DNA of 64,000 bases, from positions 346,924-410,923 of the forward strand of contig JADJTO010000002.1 in NCBI GenBank assembly GCA_016711105.1. The letters run 5' to 3'. Numbering within the stretch: the stretch's first letter is position 1; every line of letters begins with the position of its first letter. Shown piece by piece: positions 28,299 through 38,311 of the stretch. A program made the position numbers and the translations under genes. A model generated the notes under the pieces. The model was not told where the DNA came from, searched no databases, and saw only the letters and a program-made list of their open reading frames with translations. This DNA comes from Micropruina sp. (GTDB lineage: Bacteria > Actinomycetota > Actinomycetes > Propionibacteriales > Propionibacteriaceae).

Positions 28299-30794
28299 TC
28301 AGAGCGTGCCGATTTCGGCGGGCACGTCCGGCAGTGGGGAGCGAGGCACCCCGGTGAAGGTGAAGGGCAACTCCGAGCCTTCAGGGGCCACGTCCACCAC
28401 GACGATCTCGCCGGGATGGATGTCGGCGAAGAGGATCTTCTCCGCCAGCGAGTCCTCGATATCCCGCTGGATCGCCCGCCGCAACGGACGAGCACCCAAC
28501 ACCGGATCGTAACCCCGCTTGGCGATCAAGGCCTTGGCCGCCTGGGTCAACTCGATGCCCATGTCCTTGTCCTTGAGCCGGGTCTCGATCTCGTTGACCA
28601 TCAGGTCGACGATCCGCTCGATATCGGCTTCGGTCAGCTGATGGAAGACCACGATCTCATCGACGCGGTTGAGGAACTCGGGCCGGAAGTGCTGCTTGAG
28701 CTCGTCCGAAACCTTCGCCTTCATCTTCTCGTAGCTGCCCGCGACATCTTGGGACTGACTGAAGCCGAGGTTCACCGACTTGCTGATATCTCTCGTACCG
28801 AGGTTGGTGGTCATGACGATCACCGTGTTCTTGAAGTCGACGATCCGACCTTGGGCATCGGTCAAACGACCCTCGTCCAGAATCTGGAGCAGCGAGTTGA
28901 AGATGTCAGGATGCGCCTTCTCGATCTCGTCGAACAGCACGACCGAGAACGGCTTGCGGCGCACCTTCTCGGTCAACTGGCCACCCTCTTCGTAACCGAC
29001 GTAACCCGGAGGGGAGCCGAACATCCGCGACGCGGTGTGCTTCTCGGAGTATTCGCTCATGTCCAGGGTGATCAGGGCATCTTCATCGCCGAAGAGGAAG
29101 GTGGTCAGCGCCTTGGTCAACTCCGTCTTACCGACCCCGGAGGGGCCGGCGAAGATAAAGGAGCCCGAGGGCCGCTTGGGATCCTTCAAACCCGCACGAG
29201 TGCGGCGAATCGACCGCGATAGCGCCTTAACGGCATCATGCTGGCCGATGTAGCGCTTCCCGATCTCCTCCTCCATCTTGAGCAGGCGGGACGACTCCTC
29301 TTCGGTCAACTTGAAGACGGGAATGCCGGTCGCCGACGAGAGCACCTCGGCAATCTCTTCTTCCCCGACCTCGGCCGGTACGTCCTGATCGCCGACCTTC
29401 CAGGCCTCTTCCTTCTCCGCCCGCGCGATCAGCAGCTTCTTCTCGTCATCGCGCAACCTCGCGGCGCGTTCAAAGTCCTGGCCGTCGATGGCCGCTTCCT
29501 TCTCCAACCGGACCTTGGCGATCCGCTCATCGAATTCGCGCAGATCCGGCGGAGCCGTCATCCGACGGATCCGCAGCCGGGCACCAGCCTCATCGATCAG
29601 GTCGATCGCCTTGTCTGGCAGGAACCGGTCGGAGATGTACCGATCGGCCAACTGCGCGGCAGCAGTCAACGCGGCGTCGGTGATCGTGATCCGGTGGTGC
29701 GCCTCATACCGATCCCGCAACCCGCGCAGAATGTCGATGGTCATCGCAATCGACGGCTCGGCGACCTGGATCGGCTGGAACCGACGCTCCAGAGCGGCGT
29801 CCTTCTCGATGTGCTTGCGGTACTCGTCCAGCGTGGTGGCACCAATGGTCTGCAGCTCACCGCGAGCCAGCATCGGCTTGAGGATGCTGGCGGCGTCGAT
29901 GGCCCCCTCGGCGGCACCGGCTCCGACCAGGGTGTGGATCTCGTCGATGAAGAGCACCACGTCGCCGCGGGTCTTGATCTCCTTGAGCACCTTCTTCAGC
30001 CGCTCCTCGAAATCACCGCGGTAGCGCGAACCAGCCACCAAGGCACCCAGATCCAGGGTGTACATCGACTTGTCACGCAACGTTTCCGGAACGTCACCGC
30101 GGACGATGGCCTGGGACAGCCCCTCCACCACGGCGGTCTTACCCACACCCGGTTCACCGATCAGGACCGGGTTGTTCTTCGTCCGACGGGAGAGCACGGT
30201 CATCACGCGCTCAATCTCCCGCTCACGACCGATGACCGGGTCGAGCTTGTTCTCACGGGCGGCCTGGGTCAGGTTGCGTCGAACTGATCCAGAATGGACG
30301 AACCTGCTGCTGCTGGCCCGAACCCTCGGGGCACCGGCGGTGGCCGCCTTCTCCCCCTGGAAGCCGCTGAGTAGCTGCAGCACCTGATTGCGGACGCGGT
30401 TGAGGTCGGCGCCGAGCTTGATCAACACCTGCGCCGCGACGCCCTCACCCTCACGGATCAGACCGAGCAGAATGTGCTCGGTACCGATGTAGGGGTGGTT
30501 GATCTGCAGAGCTTCCCGCATGCTCAGCTCAAGTACTTTCTTGGCCCGCGGGGTGAAGGGGATGTGACCGGTGGGCGCCTGTTGGCCTTGACCGATGATC
30601 TCCTCGACCTGCTCGCGCACCGCCTCCAGAGAAATCCCCAGCGACTCGAGCGCCTTGGCGGCGACCCCCTCACCCTCATGGATGAGCCCGAGCAGGATGT
30701 GCTCGGTGCCGATGTAGTTGTGGTTGAGCATGCGCGCTTCATCCTGGGCCAGGACGATGACACGCCGGGCGCGGTCTGTGAACCGATCGAACAT
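28299..30794 (-). CDS. clpC: ATP-dependent Clp protease ATPase subunit ClpC
   Basis: Hexameric AAA+ unfoldase feeding ClpP. 831 aa: two Clp-N repeats (each with IGTEHILLGLI), AAA1 with Walker A GEPGVGKTA near residue 217, a UVR/M-domain (DGQDFERAARLRDDEKK), and AAA2 with Walker A GPSGVGKTE. The ClpP-binding loop VNLGFSQ is seen. Frame intact. Single gene after a 140-bp upstream gap. Confidence 0.97.
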   Translation of the reverse strand: MFDRFTDRARRVIVLAQDEARMLNHNYIGTEHILLGLIHEGEGVAAKALESLGISLEAVREQVEEIIGQGQQAPTGHIPFTPRAKKVLELSMREALQINHPYIGTEHILLGLIREGEGVAAQVLIKLGADLNRVRNQVLQLLSGFQGEKAATAGAPRVRASSSRFVHSGSVRRNLTQAARENKLDPVIGREREIERVMTVLSRRTKNNPVLIGEPGVGKTAVVEGLSQAIVRGDVPETLRDKSMYTLDLGALVAGSRYRGDFEERLKKVLKEIKTRGDVVLFIDEIHTLVGAGAAEGAIDAASILKPMLARGELQTIGATTLDEYRKHIEKDAALERRFQPIQVAEPSIAMTIDILRGLRDRYEAHHRITITDAALTAAAQLADRYISDRFLPDKAIDLIDEAGARLRIRRMTAPPDLREFDERIAKVRLEKEAAIDGQDFERAARLRDDEKKLLIARAEKEEAWKVGDQDVPAEVGEEEIAEVLSSATGIPVFKLTEEESSRLLKMEEEIGKRYIGQHDAVKALSRSIRRTRAGLKDPKRPSGSFIFAGPSGVGKTELTKALTTFLFGDEDALITLDMSEYSEKHTASRMFGSPPGYVGYEEGGQLTEKVRRKPFSVVLFDEIEKAHPDIFNSLLQILDEGRLTDAQGRIVDFKNTVIVMTTNLGTRDISKSVNLGFSQSQDVAGSYEKMKAKVSDELKQHFRPEFLNRVDEIVVFHQLTEADIERIVDLMVNEIETRLKDKDMGIELTQAAKALIAKRGYDPVLGARPLRRAIQRDIEDSLAEKILFADIHPGEIVVVDVAPEGSELPFTFTGVPRSPLPDVPAEIGTL

Positions 30795-30934
30795 GCAAAC
30801 TCCTCACTCCAGCCAAAACGGCTGGCAGCTGCCCCGAGCCTGGCCGGCTGACCGCCCGGGAACAGCGTCCAGTCTAGTCAACCGGCCGCTCTCCCCGGGT
30901 GTTCCGCTGTTCGCCCGCGGCTCAATCCGGCAGC

Positions 30935-31267
30935 TCAGCTGTGAGCGTTGTCGTACGCTTCGCGGATCTCGGCCGGGACGCGACCACGGCTGGAAACGCT
31001 CAGCCCCTGGCCAACTGCCCAGGCGCGAATCTCGGTCGCGGAGCTACCACCACCGGAAGACTTGCGGCCCCGACCGCCAGCCTTCTTCTTGCCACCGACC
31101 CGACGCGCGACAGCGACGTAGGCGGCGAGCGCCTGGCGAAGAGCGGCGGCGTTGGACTCCGACAGATCAATCTCATACGTGGCCGAGTCAAGGCCGAAGG
31201 CGACGGTCTCGGAAGCCTCCGACTTGTCCAGATCGTCCTCAAGGACGTACAGAACCCGTTGCGCCAT
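30935..31267 (-). CDS. lsr2: Lsr2 nucleoid-associated protein
   Basis: Actinobacterial H-NS analogue that bridges AT-rich DNA and silences acquired genes. 110 aa. The N-terminal oligomerisation part (QRVLYVLEDDLDKSEASETV) and C-terminal AT-hook-like motif SSRGRVPAEIREAYDNA are characteristic. A Lys/Gly/Ser-rich linker separates them. Would be expected to bind the lower-G+C island at 46-50 kb. Confidence 0.95.
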   Translation of the reverse strand: MAQRVLYVLEDDLDKSEASETVAFGLDSATYEIDLSESNAAALRQALAAYVAVARRVGGKKKAGGRGRKSSGGGSSATEIRAWAVGQGLSVSSRGRVPAEIREAYDNAHS

Positions 31268-31460
31268 TATTACCTCCCGTAGTTAATGATGAAACGCGGC
31301 GCGTTCCAACAGCGAACCAAATGTCGCGTGGCAGACAGGGTATACCAAAGTCGATTCAGATCAAATCTTTCGACGGCGAAGTGTCACAAACTCCCGGAAA
31401 GCATGCGAGTGCGTGGCAATCCCCAAACGGCGCCGATCCTGGCAGGATCGGGGTGTGACC

Positions 31461-32581
31461 ATGCGACTACTGATCGGATCTCTGGGCCAGGCTTCTGGGG
31501 ACTCCCCTATCGACCTCGGCCCCACTCATCCGGGTCGGGCCGGCATGTTGGCGCTGCAGGTAGCAGTGTCGCAAGGGATAGTCCGGGAACTGGACGTCGA
31601 GCCGGGTGCTTTGCACCGGGGCGCGGAGATGTTGTTCGAGGTGCGCGACTACAGGCAGATCCTTGGCTTGGCCAACCGACACGATTGGCAAGCGCCCTTC
31701 TTCGGTGAATTGCTCATGGCCGTCGTGGTTGAGGAGTCGCTCGGTGTCGAGATTCCTGACGCGCGCTCTGGTTGCGAACGCTATTGGCTGAGCACTTCCG
31801 GATTGTCAGCCACCTGGCCTACCTCACTTTTAGCCGATTCAAATTCCTGGGCACAGCGGAGACTACGGATTCCCTGCGAGAACTCTTGCGTTTTCATATT
31901 TCCTCAACGACCGGTAATCGCGTCCACCCAATGGCCGTCCGGCTAGGAGGAATGGGGGTCGATCCGACCGCAGAGTGGCTGAAGGCTGAGCGCGACCTGT
32001 GTCGCAAGGTGGCCCGAGAGGCCGAGGATCTCCGCGAACTGATGGGCAGTCGGAGGCATCGGGCAGCCGCTGCCGGCCTGGCTCCGATCACGGCCTCGCA
32101 GGTGGCCGAGTACGGGCTGTCCGGCCCGATCGGCCGAGCAAGTGGGGTGGATCAGGATCTGCGGCGGCGGAAGCCGTCCCTTGCCTACGCGCGGCTCGCC
32201 AGTGTCTTCGACGGCCCCCGTGCCGAGGCGTCCGGAGACGCCCAGGCACGGTTCGAGGCCCTTGCTGACGAGGTGCTGGAAAGCGTCCGATTGATCGAGG
32301 CCTGCATCGACGCCCTGCACGCGGGAGCGGTGGCAGTTCAGATGCCCAAGGTGGTCAAGATGCCCGAGGGAGATGCCTACGCCGAGTTGGAGGCGCCACT
32401 CGGCCGGGCCGGCGTGTTCGTGGTGAGCCGAGGCGATAAAACGCCTTGGCGGGTCAAGTTGCGTACCCCGTCCTTCGCCAACGTCAGCGCGTGGGGTGCG
32501 GTCCTGCCCGGTTGCCCGGTTGACCTGCTGGACGTGGCCATCGCCTCATTGCCCTACGTGGCAGGCGACCTGGACAAGTAG
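31461..32581 (+). CDS. Orphan NuoD/hydrogenase-large-subunit-like protein (one frame break)
   Basis: About 372 aa homologous to the 49-kDa subunit (NuoD) of complex I. The N-terminus reads DLGPTHPGRAGMLAL and ALHRGAEMLFEVRDY, compared with GPQHPATHG and LLHRGTEKL in NuoD. The middle has RIVSHLAYL and YGLSGPIGRASGVDQDLR; the C-terminus has WRVKLRTPSFANVSAW. The frame breaks near 31765 (continuing ALWLRTLLAEHFRIVS). No other nuo genes are nearby and Ni-binding Cys pairs are absent. Role unknown; divergent from lsr2. Confidence 0.78.
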
Positions 32582-32596
32582 CCGCCTGCCGGTGGC

Positions 32597-33205
32597 TCAG
32601 GCGAGGTTGCGGACGACCTCGTCCACGTAGGGGGCAGCGATCCGCTGCAGATCGACCACGGTGGGGGAATCGGCGTGGTCCCACAGGTCGGCCGCGGCGA
32701 GCCGGTCCACCGAACCGGTGGCCCGACGAGGCATGGCCAGCACCTCTGCTTCAACCCCAGCTTCTGCCGCGGCTTGCAGGGTCGCAGCCATGCTGATGTC
32801 GATCCGTAGCGCCTCGTTATTGCCACGCAACGTGGAGACTTCGCGTTGGAGCTGCGCGGTCTGGGACACCAACCCGGTGACCTGGACGCGCAGGGCTTTG
32901 TTGCGGTCATCAACCACCGAGAGCACGCGTCCGTGTCGGGTGCGCTCCTCGTGCAGCTTGGCCACCGACCAACGAAGGTAGCCGGCTGCTTCCGCTTCGG
33001 CGCGGGCCCTCGCCTTGGCGGTGTCGCGCATCGCCAGCAGGCAGGCGACGACACCACCCGCGACGGCGACAGCAACACCCCCGACGCGGAAGGAGAGATC
33101 GGAAAAGAGCAGGGACCCGGCGGCAAGGGCGGCCGTCGCGGCCACGATGACCCAGGGGAAGGGGAAGGAGGTTCGTTCGGCCCGGCGGCTTTCATTGCGT
33201 GTCAC
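32597..33205 (-). CDS. Two-TM coiled-coil protein, unknown
   Basis: 202 aa. Two adjacent TM helices (about residues 17-33 and 40-58) are followed by a long Ala/Arg/Glu-rich amphipathic helix with heptad character, then a short C-terminal segment. No family assigned. Same strand as the folate operon, next to the DUF3180 gene. Confidence 0.65.
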   Translation of the reverse strand: MTRNESRRAERTSFPFPWVIVAATAALAAGSLLFSDLSFRVGGVAVAVAGGVVACLLAMRDTAKARARAEAEAAGYLRWSVAKLHEERTRHGRVLSVVDDRNKALRVQVTGLVSQTAQLQREVSTLRGNNEALRIDISMAATLQAAAEAGVEAEVLAMPRRATGSVDRLAAADLWDHADSPTVVDLQRIAAPYVDEVVRNLA

Positions 33206-33214
33206 CTCGGCATT

Positions 33215-33748
33215 CTAAGCCCGGAATTCTGCCGATCCCGGTTCCTGCTCCGGCGCGTCTGAGTCGTCATCAGATGGCGGGTCGGGCACCGTGCACGCGT
33301 CTTCGAGCCGCCAACCGGCCCAGGCGAGCAGCCCCGACATCAGGCCGGCCACTGCACTGTTCAGGACGCGTTCGGCAGGCAGCGCGGCCTGCAGATTGGG
33401 CAGGGAGACGCCCACCAGCGTGAGGTAGGCCGCAGCCAGACCGACACCGGCAATCAGCACCGTTTTGCCCAGCGCCAACAGGGCGACTGCCCGGGCGGGT
33501 TCGACGCGTTGCCGCTTCACCTGGATCTGTTGCCGGGTGACGTGAGCCGTTCGTCCGACCAGCGCGGCGGCCACCCCGAGCGCCAGGCCGGCCACCAACG
33601 GGATCCGCGGCAGCGGCTGGCCGAGGTATTGCCAGGCCGTGGTCGCGAGCCAGGTCAGCCCGGCCCCCATCATCGCCGCCACTGCCAGCACGGTTCCCGG
33701 CGTGCGACCCACCTTGGGCCCCGGAGCTGAGCCCTGCGGAACGCTCAT
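33215..33748 (-). CDS. DUF3180 membrane protein
   Basis: 177 aa with four TM helices and an acidic C-terminal tail (DPPSDDDSDAPEQEPG). Its position directly after folK, with a 4-bp overlap, is characteristic of DUF3180 in actinobacteria. Function unknown. Confidence 0.8.
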   Translation of the reverse strand: MSVPQGSAPGPKVGRTPGTVLAVAAMMGAGLTWLATTAWQYLGQPLPRIPLVAGLALGVAAALVGRTAHVTRQQIQVKRQRVEPARAVALLALGKTVLIAGVGLAAAYLTLVGVSLPNLQAALPAERVLNSAVAGLMSGLLAWAGWRLEDACTVPDPPSDDDSDAPEQEPGSAEFRA

Positions 33749-34308
33749 GGCAGGTCGAGGACCAGATCCGGACGCTGTCGTACGCCGGAGAGGTCCACGA
33801 GCCCAAGCAGGTCAACGATCGGACCCAGGCCGGGCAAGTCGGCGTCCGGTTGCACCTGCAGCCACGGGATGAGCACGAAGGCGCGCTCGTGCGCCCGCGG
33901 GTGCGGCAAGGTCACCTCCGGCCGGTTTCTGGTTCCGCGTCCGACGGCGATCAGGTCGACGTCCAGCGTCCGCGGCCCCCCGGGCACCTCGCGAACCCGG
34001 CGGAACGCATTCTCGATCGCCAGCGCTCGCTCCAGCAGGACCATCGAGGCCAAAGTGGACTCGGCGAGCACGACGATGTTCAAGAAGTCCGGTTGTTCCA
34101 GCACCATCCCCACCGGCGCGGTTTCATAGACCGAGGAGACCTCGACCAGCCGCAACTCGGGGGTCGAGGCGATGGCGTTCACCGCGCCCTGGAGGAAGGC
34201 GAGCCGGTCGCCCAGGTTGGAGCCGACGGAGAAGACCACCGATCGCAGCGGTTTGAGCCCGGCCATGGTGTCGAGGTCGAAGTCGAGGTGGGCGTTGGGG
34301 TCGTTCAC
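33745..34308 (-). CDS. folK: 6-hydroxymethyl-7,8-dihydropterin pyrophosphokinase
   Basis: Transfers pyrophosphate from ATP to the pterin in folate synthesis. 187 aa. SVGSNLGDR, ETAPVGMVLEQPDFLN, GGPRTLDVDLI (Mg-binding Asp pair) and LPHPRAHERAFVLIPW are all present. Overlaps folB upstream by 4 bp and DUF3180 downstream by 4 bp. Confidence 0.96.
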   Translation of the reverse strand: MNDPNAHLDFDLDTMAGLKPLRSVVFSVGSNLGDRLAFLQGAVNAIASTPELRLVEVSSVYETAPVGMVLEQPDFLNIVVLAESTLASMVLLERALAIENAFRRVREVPGGPRTLDVDLIAVGRGTRNRPEVTLPHPRAHERAFVLIPWLQVQPDADLPGLGPIVDLLGLVDLSGVRQRPDLVLDLP

Positions 34309-34682
34309 GAACTCCTCCTCCTGCGGACGGTGACCGACACCCCCGCGACGTCGGCCGGCATCTGGGCCTGGGGTTTGTGGACGGTGATCTCAACAGCCTC
34401 GATCAACGGGCTGCCCAGACAGAGGACGGCGATGCGCTCGGCCAAGGTCTCGATCAATTGCACGGGAGGCCCCTGGACTTCGCGTTCGATCCGGGTGGAC
34501 AGGTCGGCATAGTCGATGGTCAGGCTCAGCTCATCGCGCTCGGGTGCCTGGACGAGCGCCGCGAGGACGTCGACCACGAACAACTGAGGGGTGTGCCGCT
34601 CCACCTCGTAGACGCCGTGGATGGCCATCACGGAGATCCCGCTGATCCGCACCAGGTCGGACGCCTCATCGAGCCAGCTCAT
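34305..34682 (-). CDS. folB: Dihydroneopterin aldolase
   Basis: Converts dihydroneopterin to hydroxymethyldihydropterin. 125 aa, usual size. The N-terminal ISGISVMAIHGVYEVERHTPQ holds the substrate-binding region, and IDYADLS plus a C-terminal VEITVHKPQA with the catalytic Lys follow. ATG overlaps the restored folP stop (ATGA). Confidence 0.94.
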   Translation of the reverse strand: MSWLDEASDLVRISGISVMAIHGVYEVERHTPQLFVVDVLAALVQAPERDELSLTIDYADLSTRIEREVQGPPVQLIETLAERIAVLCLGSPLIEAVEITVHKPQAQMPADVAGVSVTVRRRRSS

Positions 34683-35546
34683 GCGCCTGACCCTACCTGG
34701 CCCCGCGCTGAGGCGGCCCGCAATCGTTCAGCCACAGCGATGGCGTCCCGATGCGGCTTCACGGTGTGCGTCCGGACGCCCCAGACTCCGCGCTGAGCCA
34801 ACAGTGCGGTCAGGGCCAGGGGTGGCGTGATCGCGTTCGCGCGGCGGCCTTGGCCGCTGCTCAGACCCCAGCAGGAGCCCCAGGAACCGCTTCCGGGACG
34901 CCCCGATCAGCAGCGGCTGATCCAGCGCTTCCAGCGCGTCGAGCGCTGCCAGCAGCGCCCAGTTGTGTTCGGCGGTCTTGGCGAAGCCGAGGCCCGGGTC
35001 GAGGATCAGCCGCCTGCCCAGAATCCCCGCCGCCAGCGCCGCGTCGCGGCGCTGCGCGAGTTCGGAAGACACCTCAGCCACGACGTCGTCGTAGCTGCTG
35101 AGTTCCTCCATCACGTCGCTGAACCCTCGCCAGTGCATGGCGACGTAATGCACGCCCAGCTCGGCCACGGTCGCCAGCATGTCGGGGTCGGCGCGCCCAC
35201 CGGAGACGTCATTGACCAGCGTCGCGCCGGCCATCACCGCCCCTTCGGCGACTGCGGCCCGCATCGTGTCCACCGACACGACCGCACCCTTGGAGGTCAG
35301 CGCGGCGACCACCGGGATCACCCGATCGAGCTCGGTTTCCAGGCTCGGCCGGGCAGCCCCCGGGCGGGTCGATTCGCCTCCCACATCGATGATGTCGGCA
35401 CCCTCGGCCAGCAGGTGCAACCCACGCGCAATGGCGGCCTCACGCTCGGCCCACTCGCCACCGTCGGAGAAGGAATCCGGGGTGACGTTGAGGATGCCCA
35501 TGACCACGGTTCGGCCGGGATGCTGGAAGCTCACCCTCAAGACCAT
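34679..35546 (-). CDS. folP: Dihydropteroate synthase (one frame break)
   Basis: Joins pterin pyrophosphate to p-aminobenzoate; sulfonamide target. MGILNVTPDSFSDGG, DIIDVGGESTRPGA, LVNDVSGG, LILDPGLGFAKT and LIGASRKRFLG are canonical. The frame breaks near 34860; the corrected C-terminus includes GVRTHTVKPHRDAIAVAE, the conserved RTHxV motif, and ends at 34679 overlapping folB. Confidence 0.93.
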
Positions 35547-35569
35547 AGCGGGAGCGCCCAGGGGTTGGG

Positions 35570-36133
35570 TCAGCCGATGATCAGGCTCATCGCCTCGGCG
35601 CGGGTGGCGGGGTTGTGCATGATCCCGCGGACTGCGCTGGTCACCGTCTTGGCGCCCGCCTTGCGCACCCCACGCATCGTCATGCACAGGTGTTGGCATT
35701 CGACCACCACCATCACCCCTTGTGGGCGGAGGTATTCGACCATCGCGTCGGCGATCTGCCCGGTCAGTCGCTCCTGCACCTGCGGTCGCTTGGCGAAGAC
35801 GTCGACCAGTCGGGCCAGCTTGGACAGCCCGGTGATCTTGCCTTCCCGGGAGGGGATGTAGGCCAGATGGGCGACCCCGGTGAAGGGCACCAGGTGATGC
35901 TCACAGGTGCTCCAGACCTCGATGTCGCGGACCAGCACCATCTCGTCGTGATCGATGTCGAAGGTGGTGGCCAACACCTCGGCCGCGCTGTGATCCATCC
36001 CGGCGAACATCTCCGCATAGGCCCGAGCGACCCTGGCCGGGGTTTCCCGCAGGCCCTCACGGTCGGGGTCTTCGCCGATGCCGATCAGGATCTCGCGGAC
36101 GGCGGCGGCGACGCGCTCGTGGTCAACCGCCAT
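35570..36133 (-). CDS. folE: GTP cyclohydrolase I
   Basis: First step of folate synthesis, GTP to dihydroneopterin triphosphate. 187 aa from ATG at 36133. Zinc ligands are in STCEHHLVPF and ECQHLCM, and PSREGKITGLSKLAR is conserved. In-frame sequence upstream overlaps ftsH and is not used. TGATG overlap with ftsH. Confidence 0.96.
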   Translation of the reverse strand: MAVDHERVAAAVREILIGIGEDPDREGLRETPARVARAYAEMFAGMDHSAAEVLATTFDIDHDEMVLVRDIEVWSTCEHHLVPFTGVAHLAYIPSREGKITGLSKLARLVDVFAKRPQVQERLTGQIADAMVEYLRPQGVMVVVECQHLCMTMRGVRKAGAKTVTSAVRGIMHNPATRAEAMSLIIG

Positions 36134-38223
36134 CAGGACCGTCCGTCCGGACCCCACATGGGAGGCCCCGAAGGCGGTTGCTGTGGCCCCTGCGGCGGCC
36201 CGTAGGGCGGATAACCCGGCTGACCTTGCGGGGGCGCCTGCATCCCCGGGCCAGGTGGGTAGTAGCCACCGGGCAGGGCCGGCTGCAGCTGGGGTTCGGG
36301 GGCCGGGGCGGGCGGCGGCGGCGGGTCGACCGGAGGGATGGTGGAGGGCAAGCGCGAATCCGAACCCGTCCACGCCGGGCGCTTGGGCCACATCCGCAGC
36401 GGCTTGAAGACCGTGGCCACCTGCTCCTTGTCGAGGGTCTCCTTCTCGAACAACTGGCGGACGAGTTCGTCCAGCACGTCCCGATTGGCCTCGAGCACGT
36501 CGAAGGCCTCCTGGTGGGCCTCGGCGATCAGGCGAGCCACTTCCTCGTCGATCATCGCCGCGACCGCCTCGGAGTAGTTCCGCGAGCTGGTGGAGAGGTC
36601 TCGTCCGAGGAAGGGTTCGTGGTCCCCGGAGCCGAGGCGGACCGCACCCAGCCGCTCGGTCATGCCGTATTCGGTGACCATCGCGCGGGCTACCTTGGTG
36701 GCCTTCTCGATGTCATTGGAGGCACCGGTGGTGGGGTCATGGAAGACCATCTCCTCGGCGGCACGTCCGCCCATCATGTAGGCGAGTTGGCCGAGCAGTT
36801 CGGCGCGAGTCTGGGAGTACTTGTCCCGGTCAGGCATCACCATCGTGTAGCCAAGGGCACGGCCTCGGGGCAGGATGGTCACCTTCTGCACCGGGTCGTT
36901 CCCTGGGATCGCGGCGGCCACCAGAGCGTGACCGCCCTCGTGGTAGGCCGTGATCAGCAGTTCCCGCTCGTTCATCACCCGGCTGCGCTTCTGCGGCCCA
37001 CCGATCACCCGGTCGATCGCCTCTTCGAGGTGCGGACGCGCGATGTAGCGCTGGTTCTGCCGCGCGGTCAGCAGGGCCGCTTCGTTCAGCACGTTGGCCA
37101 GGTCGGCGCCGGTGAAGCCGGGCGTCCGCTTGGCGACCGATTCAAGATCGACGTCGGGGGCCATCGGCTTGTTCGCCGCGTGCACCCGGAGGATCTGCAG
37201 CCGGCCCTTCATGTCAGGTGCCTCGACCGGGATCTGCCGATCGAAACGGCCCGGGCGCAACAACGCCGGGTCGAGCACGTCCGGCCGGTTGGTGGCCGCG
37301 ATCAGGACCACGGCCCCACGCATGTCGAAGCCGTCCATCTCGACCAGAAGTTGATTCAGGGTCTGTTCACGCTCATCGTGACCGCCGCCCATGCCGGCCC
37401 CGCGATGGCGGCCGACGGCGTCGATCTCATCGATGAAGATGATCGCCGGGGCGGCCTCCTTGGCCTGCTCGAACAGGTCGCGGACCCGGCTCGCACCGAC
37501 ACCGACGAACATTTCGACGAAGTCCGAACCCGAGATCGAGAAGAACGGGACGCCGGCTTCGCCGGCCACGGCGCGAGCCAGCAGGGTCTTGCCGGTTCCC
37601 GGCGGGCCATAGAGCAGAACGCCCTTGGGGATCTTGGCCCCGACCGCCTGGAACTTGGCCGGTTCGGAGAGGAACTCGCGGATCTCCTGCAGTTCCTCGA
37701 TCGCCTCTTCACAGCCCGCGACATCGGCGAAGGTGGTCCGTGGGGTGTCCTTGGTGGTCAGCTTGGCCTTCGACTTGCCGAAGCCCATCACCCGGTTGCC
37801 GCCGCCCTGCACCTGGTTGAACATGAAGTAGAACAGCAGGCCGATGATCAAGAACGGCAGGATCCCGACCAGGAAGAAGCTCCAGAAACCCTGAGACGGC
37901 ACCTCCCCGCGCCAGGTTTCCAGCGTCCCGTCGGCGATCCGCTCGTTCAGCCGGTCAATGATCGGTTGGCTCTGGGTGCCGATCCATTTGGCCCGCATCT
38001 TGGTTTGGTTCGGGTCCTTGAGTTCGACCCTGATCTCCTGCTCGCCATCGACGAGCACCACCTCGCGCAGGGCTTCGGCACCCATGATGGTGGCGACCAC
38101 CTTGGAGGTCGGCTCCTGCTTGTACCCGCTGGAATTGCCGATGAAGTCGACCACCAGGGCGATCGCCAAGAAGCCGAGAATGATCCACAGGATCGGAGCT
38201 CGGAGGATCCGTTGAACCTTCAT
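36133..38223 (-). CDS. ftsH: Membrane AAA+ zinc protease FtsH
   Basis: Degrades misassembled membrane proteins and some cytoplasmic regulators. 696 aa: TM1 (residues 11-28), a small extracytoplasmic domain, TM2 (about 111-135), Walker A GPPGTGKT (206-213), and Walker B IIFIDEID. SRH ATNRPDVLDPALLRPGRFDR and zinc site HEGGH (428-432) are intact. The last ~70 residues are Pro/Gly/Gln-rich, a disordered tail. Heads the folate operon. Confidence 0.97.
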   Translation of the reverse strand: MKVQRILRAPILWIILGFLAIALVVDFIGNSSGYKQEPTSKVVATIMGAEALREVVLVDGEQEIRVELKDPNQTKMRAKWIGTQSQPIIDRLNERIADGTLETWRGEVPSQGFWSFFLVGILPFLIIGLLFYFMFNQVQGGGNRVMGFGKSKAKLTTKDTPRTTFADVAGCEEAIEELQEIREFLSEPAKFQAVGAKIPKGVLLYGPPGTGKTLLARAVAGEAGVPFFSISGSDFVEMFVGVGASRVRDLFEQAKEAAPAIIFIDEIDAVGRHRGAGMGGGHDEREQTLNQLLVEMDGFDMRGAVVLIAATNRPDVLDPALLRPGRFDRQIPVEAPDMKGRLQILRVHAANKPMAPDVDLESVAKRTPGFTGADLANVLNEAALLTARQNQRYIARPHLEEAIDRVIGGPQKRSRVMNERELLITAYHEGGHALVAAAIPGNDPVQKVTILPRGRALGYTMVMPDRDKYSQTRAELLGQLAYMMGGRAAEEMVFHDPTTGASNDIEKATKVARAMVTEYGMTERLGAVRLGSGDHEPFLGRDLSTSSRNYSEAVAAMIDEEVARLIAEAHQEAFDVLEANRDVLDELVRQLFEKETLDKEQVATVFKPLRMWPKRPAWTGSDSRLPSTIPPVDPPPPPAPAPEPQLQPALPGGYYPPGPGMQAPPQGQPGYPPYGPPQGPQQPPSGPPMWGPDGRS

Positions 38224-38311
38224 TACCTACCTCGGTCAGGGTTGTCAGGGCACTGGAGACCTTACCGAAGCCAACCAAGGACCTCGGTCGCCAAGGTCAG
38301 GGCTGCACCGG

